Positions 23,729 through 32,552 of a stretch of DNA of 64,000 nucleotides are shown here, piece after piece (the first letter of the stretch is position 1; the number at the start of each line of letters is the position of its first letter). The notes beneath the pieces are model-generated. The model had not been told where the DNA came from. It did no database searches and saw only the letters and a program-made list of their open reading frames with translations. This DNA comes from Marivivens sp. (lineage in GTDB: Bacteria > Pseudomonadota > Alphaproteobacteria > Rhodobacterales > Rhodobacteraceae): assembly GCA_024642115.1 (NCBI GenBank), contig JAHEBU010000002.1:124001-188000 (forward strand). Direction: 5' to 3'. A program made the position numbers and the translations under genes.

Positions 23729-25051
23729 ATGACCGATTTTGCCAGCTTTGCCGCCGACCTGACCTTTGACGACCTTCCGCAGCCGGCTCTTGTCGTGTTG
23801 CGTCGGTCGTTTCTGGACACTTTGGGGGTGGCCGCCGTCGGGTCCACCACAAGGATGAGCAGGATCGCCCGGCAAACCGCCCCCCTGATCTTTGGGGCGG
23901 GGGCGGACGGGGCGCGGATGTTGATGGATGGCGGACGGGTCAGCCCGGCAGGAGCGGCAATGGCCGGGGCCATGACGCTCGATTCCATCGACGCACACGA
24001 TGGATCCAGTCCTTGCAAGGGTCACGCGGGATCGGCGGTATTTCCCGCCCTCTTGGCGATGGCCGACACTTTGGGCGGGATGACCGGGGCCGACTTTGCC
24101 ACCGTTCTCGCCATCGGGTACGAAGTCAGTTACCGCGCCGGCCTCGCCCAACACGCCACCTGCGCGGACTACCATACCTCTGGTGCATGGACAGCTGTCG
24201 GCGTTGCCGTGGCCGCGGCCCGCGCCTTGGGCGCTGAACCACAGACCATTCGCCACGCCGCCGGGATCGGCGAATATCACGGGCCGCGCAGTCAGATGAT
24301 GCGCTGCATCGACCACCCCACGATGCTGCGCGACGGGGTCGGCTGGGGGGCGCCGTCGGGCGTTTCGGCGGCCTATCTGGCGTTGGCGGGGTTCACCGGG
24401 GCGCCTGCGCTGACCTGCGAACAAGCGCCTCAATTCTGGGCCGACCTTGGCACCCGCTGGCGACTGGTCGAAGACACGCACTGGAAACCTTACCCCTGCT
24501 GCCGCTGGGCGCATCCGTCAATCGACGCCGCCGCCGACCTGATGCAGGGGCTGCACTACAGCCAGGTGGCCGCTGTCGAAATCCGCACCTTTCACAACGC
24601 CACCCGGCTGGCCGGGCACCGGCCCGCCACCCCAGACGAATTCGCCTATTCCATCGCCTTTTCGGTGGCCGCGATGATCGTGCGCGGTCAGGTGGGGGTT
24701 GCCGAACTAGCAGAGGATACGCTGCAAGACCCTGATATCCTGCGTATATCGACGGCCACCACGCTGATCGACGACCCGCACCTTACGGCAATCTCGATGG
24801 GAAAACGCTGGGCCGAGGTGACACTGGTCCTGACCGACGGGACCCGCCGGACCGCCGCCCCCCGCACCCCGCGCGGTGACACCGATCTGCCCCTGTCCGA
24901 CCGGGACATCAGCAACAAATTCCACCTCTTCGCCGACCCGGTTCTGGGACTGGCCCGCGCCAACGAGATCGAACGGCTCTGCCTGCGGTTCGAAACGCTG
25001 GACACGGTCGATTTCAAACGACTAATCGACCTGAGCCTGTGCGCCCCATGA
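23729..25051 (+). CDS. MmgE/PrpD family protein
   Basis: A 440-residue MmgE/PrpD-fold protein, the family of 2-methylcitrate dehydratase and cis-aconitate decarboxylase. Typical segments are R-R-S-F-L-D-T-L-G-V-A-A-V-G near the start, S-I-D-A-H-D-G (about 90) in place of the usual D-x-D-D, G-Y-E-V-S-Y-R-A-G, and W-K-P-Y-P-C-C-R-W-A-H-P. GCCGGAGA stands before the ATG at 23729. Neighbouring valine genes yield propionyl-CoA, so a methylcitrate link is tempting, but there is no prpB or prpC here. The substrate is therefore open. Confidence 0.85.
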   Translation: MTDFASFAADLTFDDLPQPALVVLRRSFLDTLGVAAVGSTTRMSRIARQTAPLIFGAGADGARMLMDGGRVSPAGAAMAGAMTLDSIDAHDGSSPCKGHAGSAVFPALLAMADTLGGMTGADFATVLAIGYEVSYRAGLAQHATCADYHTSGAWTAVGVAVAAARALGAEPQTIRHAAGIGEYHGPRSQMMRCIDHPTMLRDGVGWGAPSGVSAAYLALAGFTGAPALTCEQAPQFWADLGTRWRLVEDTHWKPYPCCRWAHPSIDAAADLMQGLHYSQVAAVEIRTFHNATRLAGHRPATPDEFAYSIAFSVAAMIVRGQVGVAELAEDTLQDPDILRISTATTLIDDPHLTAISMGKRWAEVTLVLTDGTRRTAAPRTPRGDTDLPLSDRDISNKFHLFADPVLGLARANEIERLCLRFETLDTVDFKRLIDLSLCAP

Positions 25052-25056
25052 ATCCG

Positions 25057-25090
25057 TTCACCTTGCAATAACAACTCCCGCCGGAGGCTC
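25057..25090. repeat. TTCACCTTGCAATAAC / CTCCCGCCGGAGG element
   Basis: TTCACCTTGCAATAAC is followed by AACTCCCGCCGGAGGCTC. The first 16 bases recur exactly at 63169-63184, and in diverged inverted form at 53217-53242. The element lies between the convergent MmgE/PrpD and uvrA genes. Confidence 0.65.
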
Positions 25091-25102
25091 CGCGTCAGCG
25101 GA

Positions 25103-27967
25103 CTACTCTGCCGCCACCTTGCGCGCGGCCAGCATCGGCTTGAGGTAGCGACCGGTATGGGACGCCTCTATCTCGGCCACATCCTCGGGCGTGCCGGTGG
25201 CCACGATCCGGCCACCGCCATCGCCGCCTTCGGGGCCGATGTCGATCACCCAGTCAGCGGTCTTGATGACGTCGAGGTTGTGTTCGATCACGATCATCGA
25301 ATTACCCTGATCGACCAGCTGGTGCAGCACCTCGAGCAGCTTGCGCACATCCTCGAAATGAAGACCCGTCGTCGGTTCGTCGAGGATATACAGCGTCCGG
25401 CCCGTCGATCGCCGCGCCAGTTCCTTGGACAGTTTGACGCGCTGCGCCTCGCCCCCTGACAGGGTCGTGGCTTGCTGGCCCACCTTGATATAGCCCAGAC
25501 CCACCTGCACCAGCGCATCCATCTTTTCCCGGATCGAGGGGACGGCACGGAAAAACTCCTGCGCATCTTCCACAGTCATATCAAGCACATCAGCGATGCT
25601 CTTGCCCTTGAATTTGATCTCGAGCGTCTCGCGGTTGTAGCGTTTGCCTTTGCAGGTCTCGCAGGTGACATAGACGTCGGGGAGGAAATTCATCTCGATC
25701 TTGAGGACGCCATCACCCTGACACGCCTCGCAGCGGCCACCCTTGACGTTGAACGAAAACCGGCCGGATTTATAACCCCGCGCCTGCGATTCCGGCAGGC
25801 CCGCGAACCAGTCGCGGATCGGGGTAAAGGCGCCGGTATAGGTGGCCGGGTTCGACCGCGGGGTGCGCCCGATGGGCCGCTGGTCGATGTCGATCACCTT
25901 GTCCAGATGTTCGAACCCCTTGATCGTTTCACACGGCGCGGGCGTTTCGCGGGCGCCGTTCAGCTTCATCGCAGCGTTCTTGTAGAGCGTCTCGATGGTC
26001 AGGGTCGATTTGCCCCCGCCCGACACGCCCGTCACGCAAACAAACTTGCCCAAGGGGAAATCGACCGTCACGTCGTGCAGGTTGTTGCCCGTCGCCTTGA
26101 CCACGGTCAGCATCTTTTTGTTTCCCTTGCGGCGTTCCGACCGGATCGGAATCTCGCGCGCGCCAGACAGGTATTGCCCGGTCAGGCTGTCGGCATTCGC
26201 CATGATCTGATCGGGCGTACCTTCGGCGACGACCTTGCCCCCGTGGATGCCCGCACCGGGGCCAAAGTCGAACACATAATCCGCCTCGCGGATCGCTTCC
26301 TCGTCATGCTCAACCACGATCACGGTATTTCCCTGATCGCGCAGATTCTTGAGCGTGGTCAGAAGTCGCCCGTTGTCGCGCTGGTGTAACCCGATGCTGG
26401 GCTCGTCCAGCACATACAACACGCCAGTCAGGCCTGACCCGATCTGCGATGCCAACCGGATACGCTGGCTTTCCCCGCCAGACAAAGTGCCGGAATTGCG
26501 GGACAGTGTCAGATATTCCAACCCAACGTTGTTCAGGAACCCCAGCCGTTCGCGAATTTCCTTGAGGATCGCCTTGGCAATCTCGTTCTTCTGTTTGGAC
26601 AGATTGTCCGGCACGGTCAGGCACCAGTCATAGGCCTCCTTGATCGACATCTGGACGATCTGGCCCACATGCTGCCCGCCGATCTTGACGGCCAGGGCTT
26701 CGGGGCGCAGGCGGTAGCCGCCGCAGGCATGGCACGGGCGGTTGTTCTGATACTGCTCGAATTCTTCGCGGACCCAGGCGCTGTCGGTTTCCTTGAACCG
26801 ACGCTCCATATTGGGGATGACCCCTTCGAACGTGCGTTTGACCTGATAGACGCGACCACCCTCGTCATAGCGAAACTGGATTTCCGTGTCGCCCGACCCG
26901 CGCAAAAACACCTCTTGCACGGTCTCGGGGATGTCTTTCCACCGGGCATTCTTGGGGAATTTGTAATGGGCGGCAATGGCTTCGATGGTTTGCAGGAAAT
27001 AGGGCGACTTGCCCTTGCGCCAGGGGGCAATGGCCCCGTCCGCGATTTTCAGGGTCACATCCGGCACAACTAGGCGCTCGTCAAAAAACAGCTCGACCCC
27101 CAGGCCATCGCAGACCGGACAGGCCCCAAAAGGGGCGTTGAACGAAAACAGGCGAGGTTCAAGATCGGGGACCGTGAAGCCGCTGACGGGACAGGCAAAT
27201 TTCTCGGAAAAAATGATCCGCTCCGGCTCGCCTTCGCCCTCCGCCGGGGCGGTTTCCAGAACGGCGATGCCATCGGCAAGGTTCAAGGCCGTGCGGAAAC
27301 TGTCGGCCAGCCGGGTTTCCAGCCCCTCGCGGACCACGATCCGGTCCACGACCACGTCGATGTCGTGGCGCAGCTTCTTGTCCAGCGTCGGTGGCTCGTC
27401 CAGTTCGTAAAACGCGCCGTCCACCTTGACCCGCTGAAAGCCCTGCTTGCGCAGTTCCAGAAATTCCTTGCGATACTCGCCCTTGCGGTCGCGGATCATC
27501 GGGGCCAGCAGATAACCGCGCGTCCCCTCAACCATCGCCATCACCCGGTCGACCATATCCTGCACCTGCTGGGCCTCGATCGGCTTGCCGGTGGCGGGGG
27601 AATAGGGGGTGCCGGCGCGGGCATAGAGCAGACGCATGTAGTCATAGATTTCGGTCACGGTGCCGACGGTGGACCGGGGGTTCTTTGACGTCGTCTTTTG
27701 CTCGATGGAAATGGCCGGGCTCAGGCCGCTGATGTGATCCACATCGGGCTTTTCCATCATGTCCAGAAACTGCCGGGCATAGGCCGATAGCGATTCGACA
27801 TAGCGACGCTGCCCTTCGGCATAGATCGTGTCAAAGGCCAGCGACGATTTCCCCGACCCCGACAGGCCGGTAATGACAACCAGTTCATCGCGCGGGATTT
27901 TCACGTCGATGTTTTTCAGGTTGTGTTCGCGTGCACCGCGCACTTCGATGTATTTCTGTTCCGCCAT
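25103..27967 (-). CDS. uvrA: Excinuclease ABC subunit A
   Basis: A 954-residue UvrA, the damage-recognition ATPase of nucleotide excision repair. It has two ABC cassettes with Walker A motifs G-L-S-G-S-G-K-S-S (near 33) and G-V-S-G-G-G-K-S-T. Signature motifs are L-S-G-G-E-S-Q-R and L-S-G-G-E-A-Q-R, and zinc-binding Cys sets include C-H-A-C-G-G and C-E-A-C-Q-G-D-G with C-E-T-C-K-G-K-R-Y. The ATG at 27967 starts the conserved [18 protein letters not shown]; a further 56 residues upstream are non-coding. A perfect LexA box lies 68 bp upstream. Confidence 0.98.
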   Translation of the reverse strand: MAEQKYIEVRGAREHNLKNIDVKIPRDELVVITGLSGSGKSSLAFDTIYAEGQRRYVESLSAYARQFLDMMEKPDVDHISGLSPAISIEQKTTSKNPRSTVGTVTEIYDYMRLLYARAGTPYSPATGKPIEAQQVQDMVDRVMAMVEGTRGYLLAPMIRDRKGEYRKEFLELRKQGFQRVKVDGAFYELDEPPTLDKKLRHDIDVVVDRIVVREGLETRLADSFRTALNLADGIAVLETAPAEGEGEPERIIFSEKFACPVSGFTVPDLEPRLFSFNAPFGACPVCDGLGVELFFDERLVVPDVTLKIADGAIAPWRKGKSPYFLQTIEAIAAHYKFPKNARWKDIPETVQEVFLRGSGDTEIQFRYDEGGRVYQVKRTFEGVIPNMERRFKETDSAWVREEFEQYQNNRPCHACGGYRLRPEALAVKIGGQHVGQIVQMSIKEAYDWCLTVPDNLSKQKNEIAKAILKEIRERLGFLNNVGLEYLTLSRNSGTLSGGESQRIRLASQIGSGLTGVLYVLDEPSIGLHQRDNGRLLTTLKNLRDQGNTVIVVEHDEEAIREADYVFDFGPGAGIHGGKVVAEGTPDQIMANADSLTGQYLSGAREIPIRSERRKGNKKMLTVVKATGNNLHDVTVDFPLGKFVCVTGVSGGGKSTLTIETLYKNAAMKLNGARETPAPCETIKGFEHLDKVIDIDQRPIGRTPRSNPATYTGAFTPIRDWFAGLPESQARGYKSGRFSFNVKGGRCEACQGDGVLKIEMNFLPDVYVTCETCKGKRYNRETLEIKFKGKSIADVLDMTVEDAQEFFRAVPSIREKMDALVQVGLGYIKVGQQATTLSGGEAQRVKLSKELARRSTGRTLYILDEPTTGLHFEDVRKLLEVLHQLVDQGNSMIVIEHNLDVIKTADWVIDIGPEGGDGGGRIVATGTPEDVAEIEASHTGRYLKPMLAARKVAAE

Positions 27968-28034
27968 GTGGGCCCCCAAGGCTTGCGAAGCTAACAGATA
28001 GTGGACGCGCGCCGACTCTCCAATCGGAAAATGA

Positions 28035-28049
28035 GAACACAGAGGGAAC
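28035..28049. promoter_or_regulatory. LexA (SOS) box of uvrA
   Basis: GAAC-ACAGAGG-GAAC is an exact match to the alphaproteobacterial LexA site GAAC-N7-GAAC (GTTC-N7-GTTC), 68 bp upstream of the uvrA ATG. Confidence 0.88.
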
Positions 28050-28077
28050 ATCGGCAATTTCGCTGGGTTACCCCCTT

Positions 28078-28099
28078 TACATTTCATTTTTGGAATGTA
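28078..28099. promoter_or_regulatory. 22-bp TACAT-N12-ATGTA operator, copy 2
   Basis: An inverted repeat with the same length, arms (TACAT and ATGTA) and AT-rich interior as 23409-23430; arms match at 8 of 11 positions. It lies 35 bp before the rhodanese ATG. Confidence 0.65.
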
Positions 28100-28134
28100 T
28101 TTAGGGTTCAATTCATCAGCGAAAGCACAGCACA

Positions 28135-28467
28135 ATGAACACCCTGACCCTTGCCGACGCCATCAAGCTTGCCGCTGAGGGCAAGATCACCCTTCTGGAT
28201 GTCCGTGAAGCCGCCGAAGTGCAGGCCTCGGGCAAGGCCAAGGGGGCGCACCATATCCCGCTGGGTATCCTGCCGCTCAAGGCCGACCCCAAGGCCCCGG
28301 ATGTCGATCCGGCGCTGAAATCGGGCAAACCCATCGTCGTCTATTGCGCCGCCGGCGCACGGGCCGGACGGGCCTGCGACGTGTTGCATGACCTGGGCTA
28401 TGACGACGTGCACAACATCGGCGGACTGCAACACTGGGTTCAGGCGGGCGGCCCGCTGGATCGGTAA
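28135..28467 (+). CDS. Rhodanese-like sulfurtransferase
   Basis: A 110-residue single-domain rhodanese. L-L-D-V-R-E (20-25) and the active-site loop [11 protein letters not shown], with the persulfide-carrying Cys at about 71, define it. It is cytoplasmic. The shared operator with the DUF2892 gene suggests a joint role in sulfane-sulfur (persulfide) detoxification, since the two domains are fused in YgaP of other bacteria. The gene diverges from uvrA. Confidence 0.93.
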   Translation: MNTLTLADAIKLAAEGKITLLDVREAAEVQASGKAKGAHHIPLGILPLKADPKAPDVDPALKSGKPIVVYCAAGARAGRACDVLHDLGYDDVHNIGGLQHWVQAGGPLDR

Positions 28468-28492
28468 GGATTTCCCGCCTTTGGGAAAATCC
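28468..28492 (+). terminator. Hairpin after the rhodanese gene
   Basis: GGATTTCCC (28468-28476) pairs imperfectly with GGGAAAATCC (28483-28492). There is no T run, so termination strength is uncertain. Confidence 0.4.
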
Positions 28493-28524
28493 CCCTAGGC
28501 AGAGAAAATTTCTCGTGCTTTCTT

Positions 28525-28544
28525 CGGGTTGATTAATCAGCCCG
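28525..28544. promoter_or_regulatory. Palindrome before the VWA gene
   Basis: CGGG-T-TGATTAATCA-G-CCCG is a 20-bp palindrome broken only at one symmetric position, ending 11 bp before the VWA start codon. It could be an operator or a 5' UTR hairpin. Confidence 0.5.
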
Positions 28545-28555
28545 AGGATTTTCCG

Positions 28556-31024
28556 ATGCGTTTTATTGCCGCCCTGTTCCTGCTCTTGTGCCTGCCGCTG
28601 ACCGCAGTCGCACAGGACCGCCCCAACACCATCCTTGTCCTCGACGCCTCTGGGTCGATGTGGGGCCAGATCGACGGAGTGGCCAAGATCACCATCGCTC
28701 AACAGGTCATCACCGACCTGCTGGCCACCCTGCCCGATGATGAAAACCTTGGGCTGACGGTTTACGGCGCCCGCACGCGGGGCGACTGCACCGACATCCA
28801 GACGGTGATAGAGCCTGGACCGGGGACCAAAGGCGCCATTGCTGACGCGATTGCGAACATCAAACCGCTGGGCAAGACGCCGATGACCGACGCGGTCATC
28901 GCGGCGGCTCAGGCGCTGCGCTATACCGAGGAAAAGGCGGCCGTCATCCTCGTGTCAGATGGGGTGGAGACCTGCAACCCCGACCCCTGCGCCGCCGCCG
29001 CCCTGCTCGAAGAGGCCGGGATCGACTTTACCGCCCATGTCGTGGGCTTTGACGTGGGATCCGATGCCGAGGCCGTGCGCCAGATGCAGTGCATCGCCGA
29101 TGAAACCGGTGGCCGCTTTCTGACCGCCGCCAATGCCACCGAACTGACCGCCGCCCTGACCGAAGTGGCCAAGGCCCCCGAACCCGAACCGGCCCCGGTG
29201 CCAAAACTGGCCTCGATCACCTTTCAGGCGTTTCAGGGTGACGACACCGTGACGGGCGACATGATCCTGGACGAACAGATTATCTGGACCGTGACCGCGC
29301 CCGACGGCACCATCCTCGTGGCGGACAAGGATGCCACAAGTTTCGACCTTGATCTGGCCGAGGGGATCTATTCCGTCGCCGCCTTGCGGGTCAAAACCGA
29401 AGACGTGGTGACCGAAGACTTCGAAGTTGTCGGCATCGCCGACTATATGACGGCGTTCTTCCCCAAACCGGTCCTCGCGGCGACCCTGACGGCCGTCGAC
29501 ACCGCCCCGCTCGGGTCCACCATCGACGTGGAATGGGAGGGGCCGAACGAAAACCGGGACTATATCTCGGTCGCTGTGCCGGACCGTTCCGACTATGTGA
29601 ACTACAGCTACACGTCCGATGGCAACCCGGTGGCGTTGCGACTGCCGCCCAAGGCCGGGACCTATGAAATCCGCTATATTTCCAACGCGACAAAGGACGT
29701 GCTAGCCACCCGCACGATCGAGGTGACACCGGTCGAGGTGACGCTTAACGCCACCGATCAGGCCACCATCGGGGCCACCATCGACGTCGACTGGACCGGG
29801 CCGGATTATGCCCGCGACTACATCTCGGTCGGTAAAGTGGGGGACGACAATTACGTCAACTACACCAACACCGAAACGGGCAGCCCGCTGAAACTCGAGA
29901 TGCCGGCCAAGCCGGGCGACTATGAAATCCGCTACCAGCTCAATCAGGGGGGGACTATCCTTGCCCGCCGCCCGATCACCGTGTCCGACGCCGCCGTGAC
30001 GCTGGAGGCCGCAGAGACCGCCGCCGTGGGGGCCACGATCCCGGTCACCTGGACCGGGCCTGACTATGCCCGCGACTATGTCTCGGTCGGCAAGGTCGGC
30101 AACGACAACTACATCAATTATACCTACACCGAAACGGGGAACCCCCTGTCGCTGGAAATGCCGCCCGAACCGGGCGACTATGAAATCCGCTACCAGCTCA
30201 ATCAGGGGGGGACGATCCTCGCCCGCCGCCCGATCACCGTGGCCGCAGTCGAAGTCGGGGTGACCGCCCCGGCCACTGCTGCGGCGGGCGAAACCGTCAG
30301 CGTGGGCTGGACCGGACCCGATTACGATCGCGATTACATCGCGGTCGGCAAGGTCGGCGACGATGCCTACGTCAATTACACCTACACCTCGGAAGGGAAC
30401 CCCCTGCCCGTCGAAATGCCCGCAGAACCGGGCGACTACGAACTGCGCTATGTCCTCAATCAAGGGGGCGAGATCCTGAGCCGGAGCCCGATCACCGTCA
30501 CGGCGCTCAAGGTCACGTTGCAGGCCGAGCCTACTGCGCCCATCGGTGCCACCATCCCGGTGGCGTTTGAAGGGCCGGATTATCCGCGCGACTACATCGC
30601 GGTCGGCAAGGTGGGTGACGACAATTATATCAACTACACCCGCATCGAAGACGGCAATCCTGCCATGGTCGAAATGCCCACCGAACCTGGCGACTATGAA
30701 CTGCGCTATGTTCTGAATCAGCGGGGCACCATCGTGCAGCGGCTGCCGATCGCCGTGACGGACGTCAAGGCGCAGCTTGTCGCCCCCGACACGATCAAGC
30801 TGGGCGAGACCCTGATGGTTGGCTGGGACGGTCCGGGATACGGGCGCGATTACATCGCAATCGGCGTGCCCGGCGACAACAGCTATATCGAATATGCCCG
30901 GACCTCGGACGGTAACCCGGTGTCGCTGCGTCTGCCCGAGGACGCGGGCACCTATGAATTGAAATATGTGATGGACCAAGGGGCCACCGTGCTGGGGACC
31001 CGTCCGATCGAGGTGACCAAGTAA
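28556..31024 (+). CDS. Secreted VWA-domain protein with six tandem repeats
   Basis: An 822-residue exported protein. Residues 1-19 form a signal peptide (L-L-L-C-L-P-L-T-A-V-A-Q). Residues about 24-215 are a von Willebrand A domain with an intact MIDAS motif D-A-S-G-S (30-34), T-V-Y-G-A-R-T and V-S-D-G-V-E-T. After a linker domain (220-305), six head-to-tail repeats of about 86 residues fill 311-822. Each carries G-A/S-T-I-x-V-x-W-x-G-P-x-Y-x-R-D-Y-I and ends with G-x-Y-E-I/L-R-Y and P-I-x-V. These look like beta-sandwich modules. Repeats 2 and 3 are nearly identical in DNA. GAGGA stands before the ATG. The role is unknown; adhesion or metal-dependent surface binding is plausible. Confidence 0.88.
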   Translation: MRFIAALFLLLCLPLTAVAQDRPNTILVLDASGSMWGQIDGVAKITIAQQVITDLLATLPDDENLGLTVYGARTRGDCTDIQTVIEPGPGTKGAIADAIANIKPLGKTPMTDAVIAAAQALRYTEEKAAVILVSDGVETCNPDPCAAAALLEEAGIDFTAHVVGFDVGSDAEAVRQMQCIADETGGRFLTAANATELTAALTEVAKAPEPEPAPVPKLASITFQAFQGDDTVTGDMILDEQIIWTVTAPDGTILVADKDATSFDLDLAEGIYSVAALRVKTEDVVTEDFEVVGIADYMTAFFPKPVLAATLTAVDTAPLGSTIDVEWEGPNENRDYISVAVPDRSDYVNYSYTSDGNPVALRLPPKAGTYEIRYISNATKDVLATRTIEVTPVEVTLNATDQATIGATIDVDWTGPDYARDYISVGKVGDDNYVNYTNTETGSPLKLEMPAKPGDYEIRYQLNQGGTILARRPITVSDAAVTLEAAETAAVGATIPVTWTGPDYARDYVSVGKVGNDNYINYTYTETGNPLSLEMPPEPGDYEIRYQLNQGGTILARRPITVAAVEVGVTAPATAAAGETVSVGWTGPDYDRDYIAVGKVGDDAYVNYTYTSEGNPLPVEMPAEPGDYELRYVLNQGGEILSRSPITVTALKVTLQAEPTAPIGATIPVAFEGPDYPRDYIAVGKVGDDNYINYTRIEDGNPAMVEMPTEPGDYELRYVLNQRGTIVQRLPIAVTDVKAQLVAPDTIKLGETLMVGWDGPGYGRDYIAIGVPGDNSYIEYARTSDGNPVSLRLPEDAGTYELKYVMDQGATVLGTRPIEVTK

Positions 31025-31054
31025 CAAAAAAGGGCGGCCAAAAGGCCGCCCTTT
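31025..31054. terminator. Bidirectional intrinsic terminator
   Basis: A run of A, then AGGGCGGCC-AAAA-GGCCGCCCT, then TT. The 9-bp stem with A and T tracts on either side serves both the VWA gene and the convergent lpdA. Confidence 0.88.
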
Positions 31055-31072
31055 GCATTACTTGCCCGACGA

Positions 31073-32470
31073 TCAGAAGTGGATCGCGCGACCGTAGGCG
31101 TCCAGAACCGCTTCGTGCATCATCTCTGACAGGGTCGGGTGCGGGAACACGGTCTGCATCAGGTCCTCTTCGGTCGTCTCGAGCTGGCGACCAATGACAT
31201 AGCCCTGGATCAATTCGGTCACTTCCGCGCCGACCATATGGGCGCCCAGCAATTCGCCGGTCTTGGCATCGAACACGGTCTTGATCATGCCTTCGGGTTC
31301 GCCCAGCGCGATGGCCTTGCCGTTGCCGATAAACGGGAAACGTCCGACCTTGATGTCGTATCCGGCCTCTTTGGCCTTGGCCTCGGTCATGCCCACGGAT
31401 GCAATCTGCGGCTGGCAATAGGTGCAGCCCGCGATGCTGCCCGGCTTGATCGGATGGGCGTGTTTGCCCGCGATCAGTTCGGCCACCATGACGCCCTCGT
31501 GGCTTGCCTTGTGGGCCAACCAAGGGGCACCCGCGATATCGCCGATGGCGTACAGGCCCTCGACCCCGGTGCGGCAGAATTCATCCGTGACGACGTGGGT
31601 GCGGTCGATCTTGACACCCGCCTCTTCCAAGCCCAGCCCCTCGACGTTGCCGACGATGCCCACGGCGGAAATGACGGTGTCAAACTCTTGGGTGGTGATC
31701 TTGCCGCCCTGTTCGATATGGGCCACGACGCCTTTGCCGGGGGTGCGGTCCAGTTTCTTGACACCGGCCTTTTCCAGAATGGTCATGCCCTGCTTGACGA
31801 ACTGCTTCTTGGCAAAGGCGGAAATCTCGGCATCCTCGACGGGCAGGATACGGTCCATCACCTCGACCACGGTCGTCTTTGCGCCCAGCGTGTTGTAAAA
31901 GCTGGCGAATTCGATGCCGATGGCACCCGATCCGATGACCAGCAGGTTCTTGGGCATGCGCGGCGGGGTCAGGGCTGTCTTGTAGGTCCAGACCAGATCG
32001 CCGTCGCCTTCAAGGCCGGGAATCTCGCGGGCGCGGGCGCCGGTGGCGACCACGATGGCCTTGGCGGTCAGCTCTTCGGTGCCTTTGTCGGTGGTGACGG
32101 TGACCTTGCCTTTACCCGACAGCTTGGCCGTTCCCATAATGGTCGTGACCTTGTTCTTCTTGAACAGGTGGCCGATCCCGCCCGACAACTGCTTGGCTAC
32201 GCCGCGCGACCGTTTGACCACGGCGTCAAGGTCATAGGAAATACCCGTCGCCGCCAGCCCGAATTCCTTGGCCCGGTGCATCAGGTGAAACACCTCGGAC
32301 GACCGCAGCATCGCCTTGGTCGGAATGCAGCCCCAGTTCAGGCAGATACCGCCCAGATGTTCGCGCTCGACACATGCGACCTTGAGACCCAACTGCGCGC
32401 CCCGGATCGCGGCCACATAGCCGCCGGGTCCCGCGCCAATCACGATCATGTCGAACTCTGTGCTGGCCAT
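31073..32470 (-). CDS. lpdA: Dihydrolipoyl dehydrogenase
   Basis: A 465-residue FAD disulfide oxidoreductase, the E3 component of 2-oxoacid dehydrogenase complexes. It has the FAD start V-I-G-A-G-P-G-G-Y-V-A (9-20) and the redox disulfide in G-G-I-C-L-N-W-G-C-I-P-T-K (Cys 43 and 48). The NAD Rossmann motif is G-S-G-A-I-G-I-E-F-A, and the C-terminal H-P-T-L-S-E-M-M-H-E-A motif holds the catalytic His-Glu pair. GGAGGAGCGAC precedes the ATG at 32470. The E1 and E2 genes are not in the window. A long palindrome lies 24 bp upstream. Confidence 0.96.
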   Translation of the reverse strand: MASTEFDMIVIGAGPGGYVAAIRGAQLGLKVACVEREHLGGICLNWGCIPTKAMLRSSEVFHLMHRAKEFGLAATGISYDLDAVVKRSRGVAKQLSGGIGHLFKKNKVTTIMGTAKLSGKGKVTVTTDKGTEELTAKAIVVATGARAREIPGLEGDGDLVWTYKTALTPPRMPKNLLVIGSGAIGIEFASFYNTLGAKTTVVEVMDRILPVEDAEISAFAKKQFVKQGMTILEKAGVKKLDRTPGKGVVAHIEQGGKITTQEFDTVISAVGIVGNVEGLGLEEAGVKIDRTHVVTDEFCRTGVEGLYAIGDIAGAPWLAHKASHEGVMVAELIAGKHAHPIKPGSIAGCTYCQPQIASVGMTEAKAKEAGYDIKVGRFPFIGNGKAIALGEPEGMIKTVFDAKTGELLGAHMVGAEVTELIQGYVIGRQLETTEEDLMQTVFPHPTLSEMMHEAVLDAYGRAIHF

Positions 32471-32493
32471 CTGTCGCTCCTCCACGTTATCGA

Positions 32494-32517
32494 AATTAGT
32501 TTGGTGTTAAACTAATT
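32494..32517. promoter_or_regulatory. 24-bp palindrome upstream of lpdA
   Basis: AATTAGTTT (32494-32502) and AAACTAATT (32509-32517) are perfect 9-bp arms around GGTGTT. The AT-rich palindrome in a GC-rich genome, 24 bp before the lpdA start codon, has the look of a MarR- or TetR-type operator. I do not assign the regulator. Confidence 0.65.
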
Positions 32518-32552
32518 CTCGCGGCGCTGCCAGTGACCATGGGGAATGGCAG

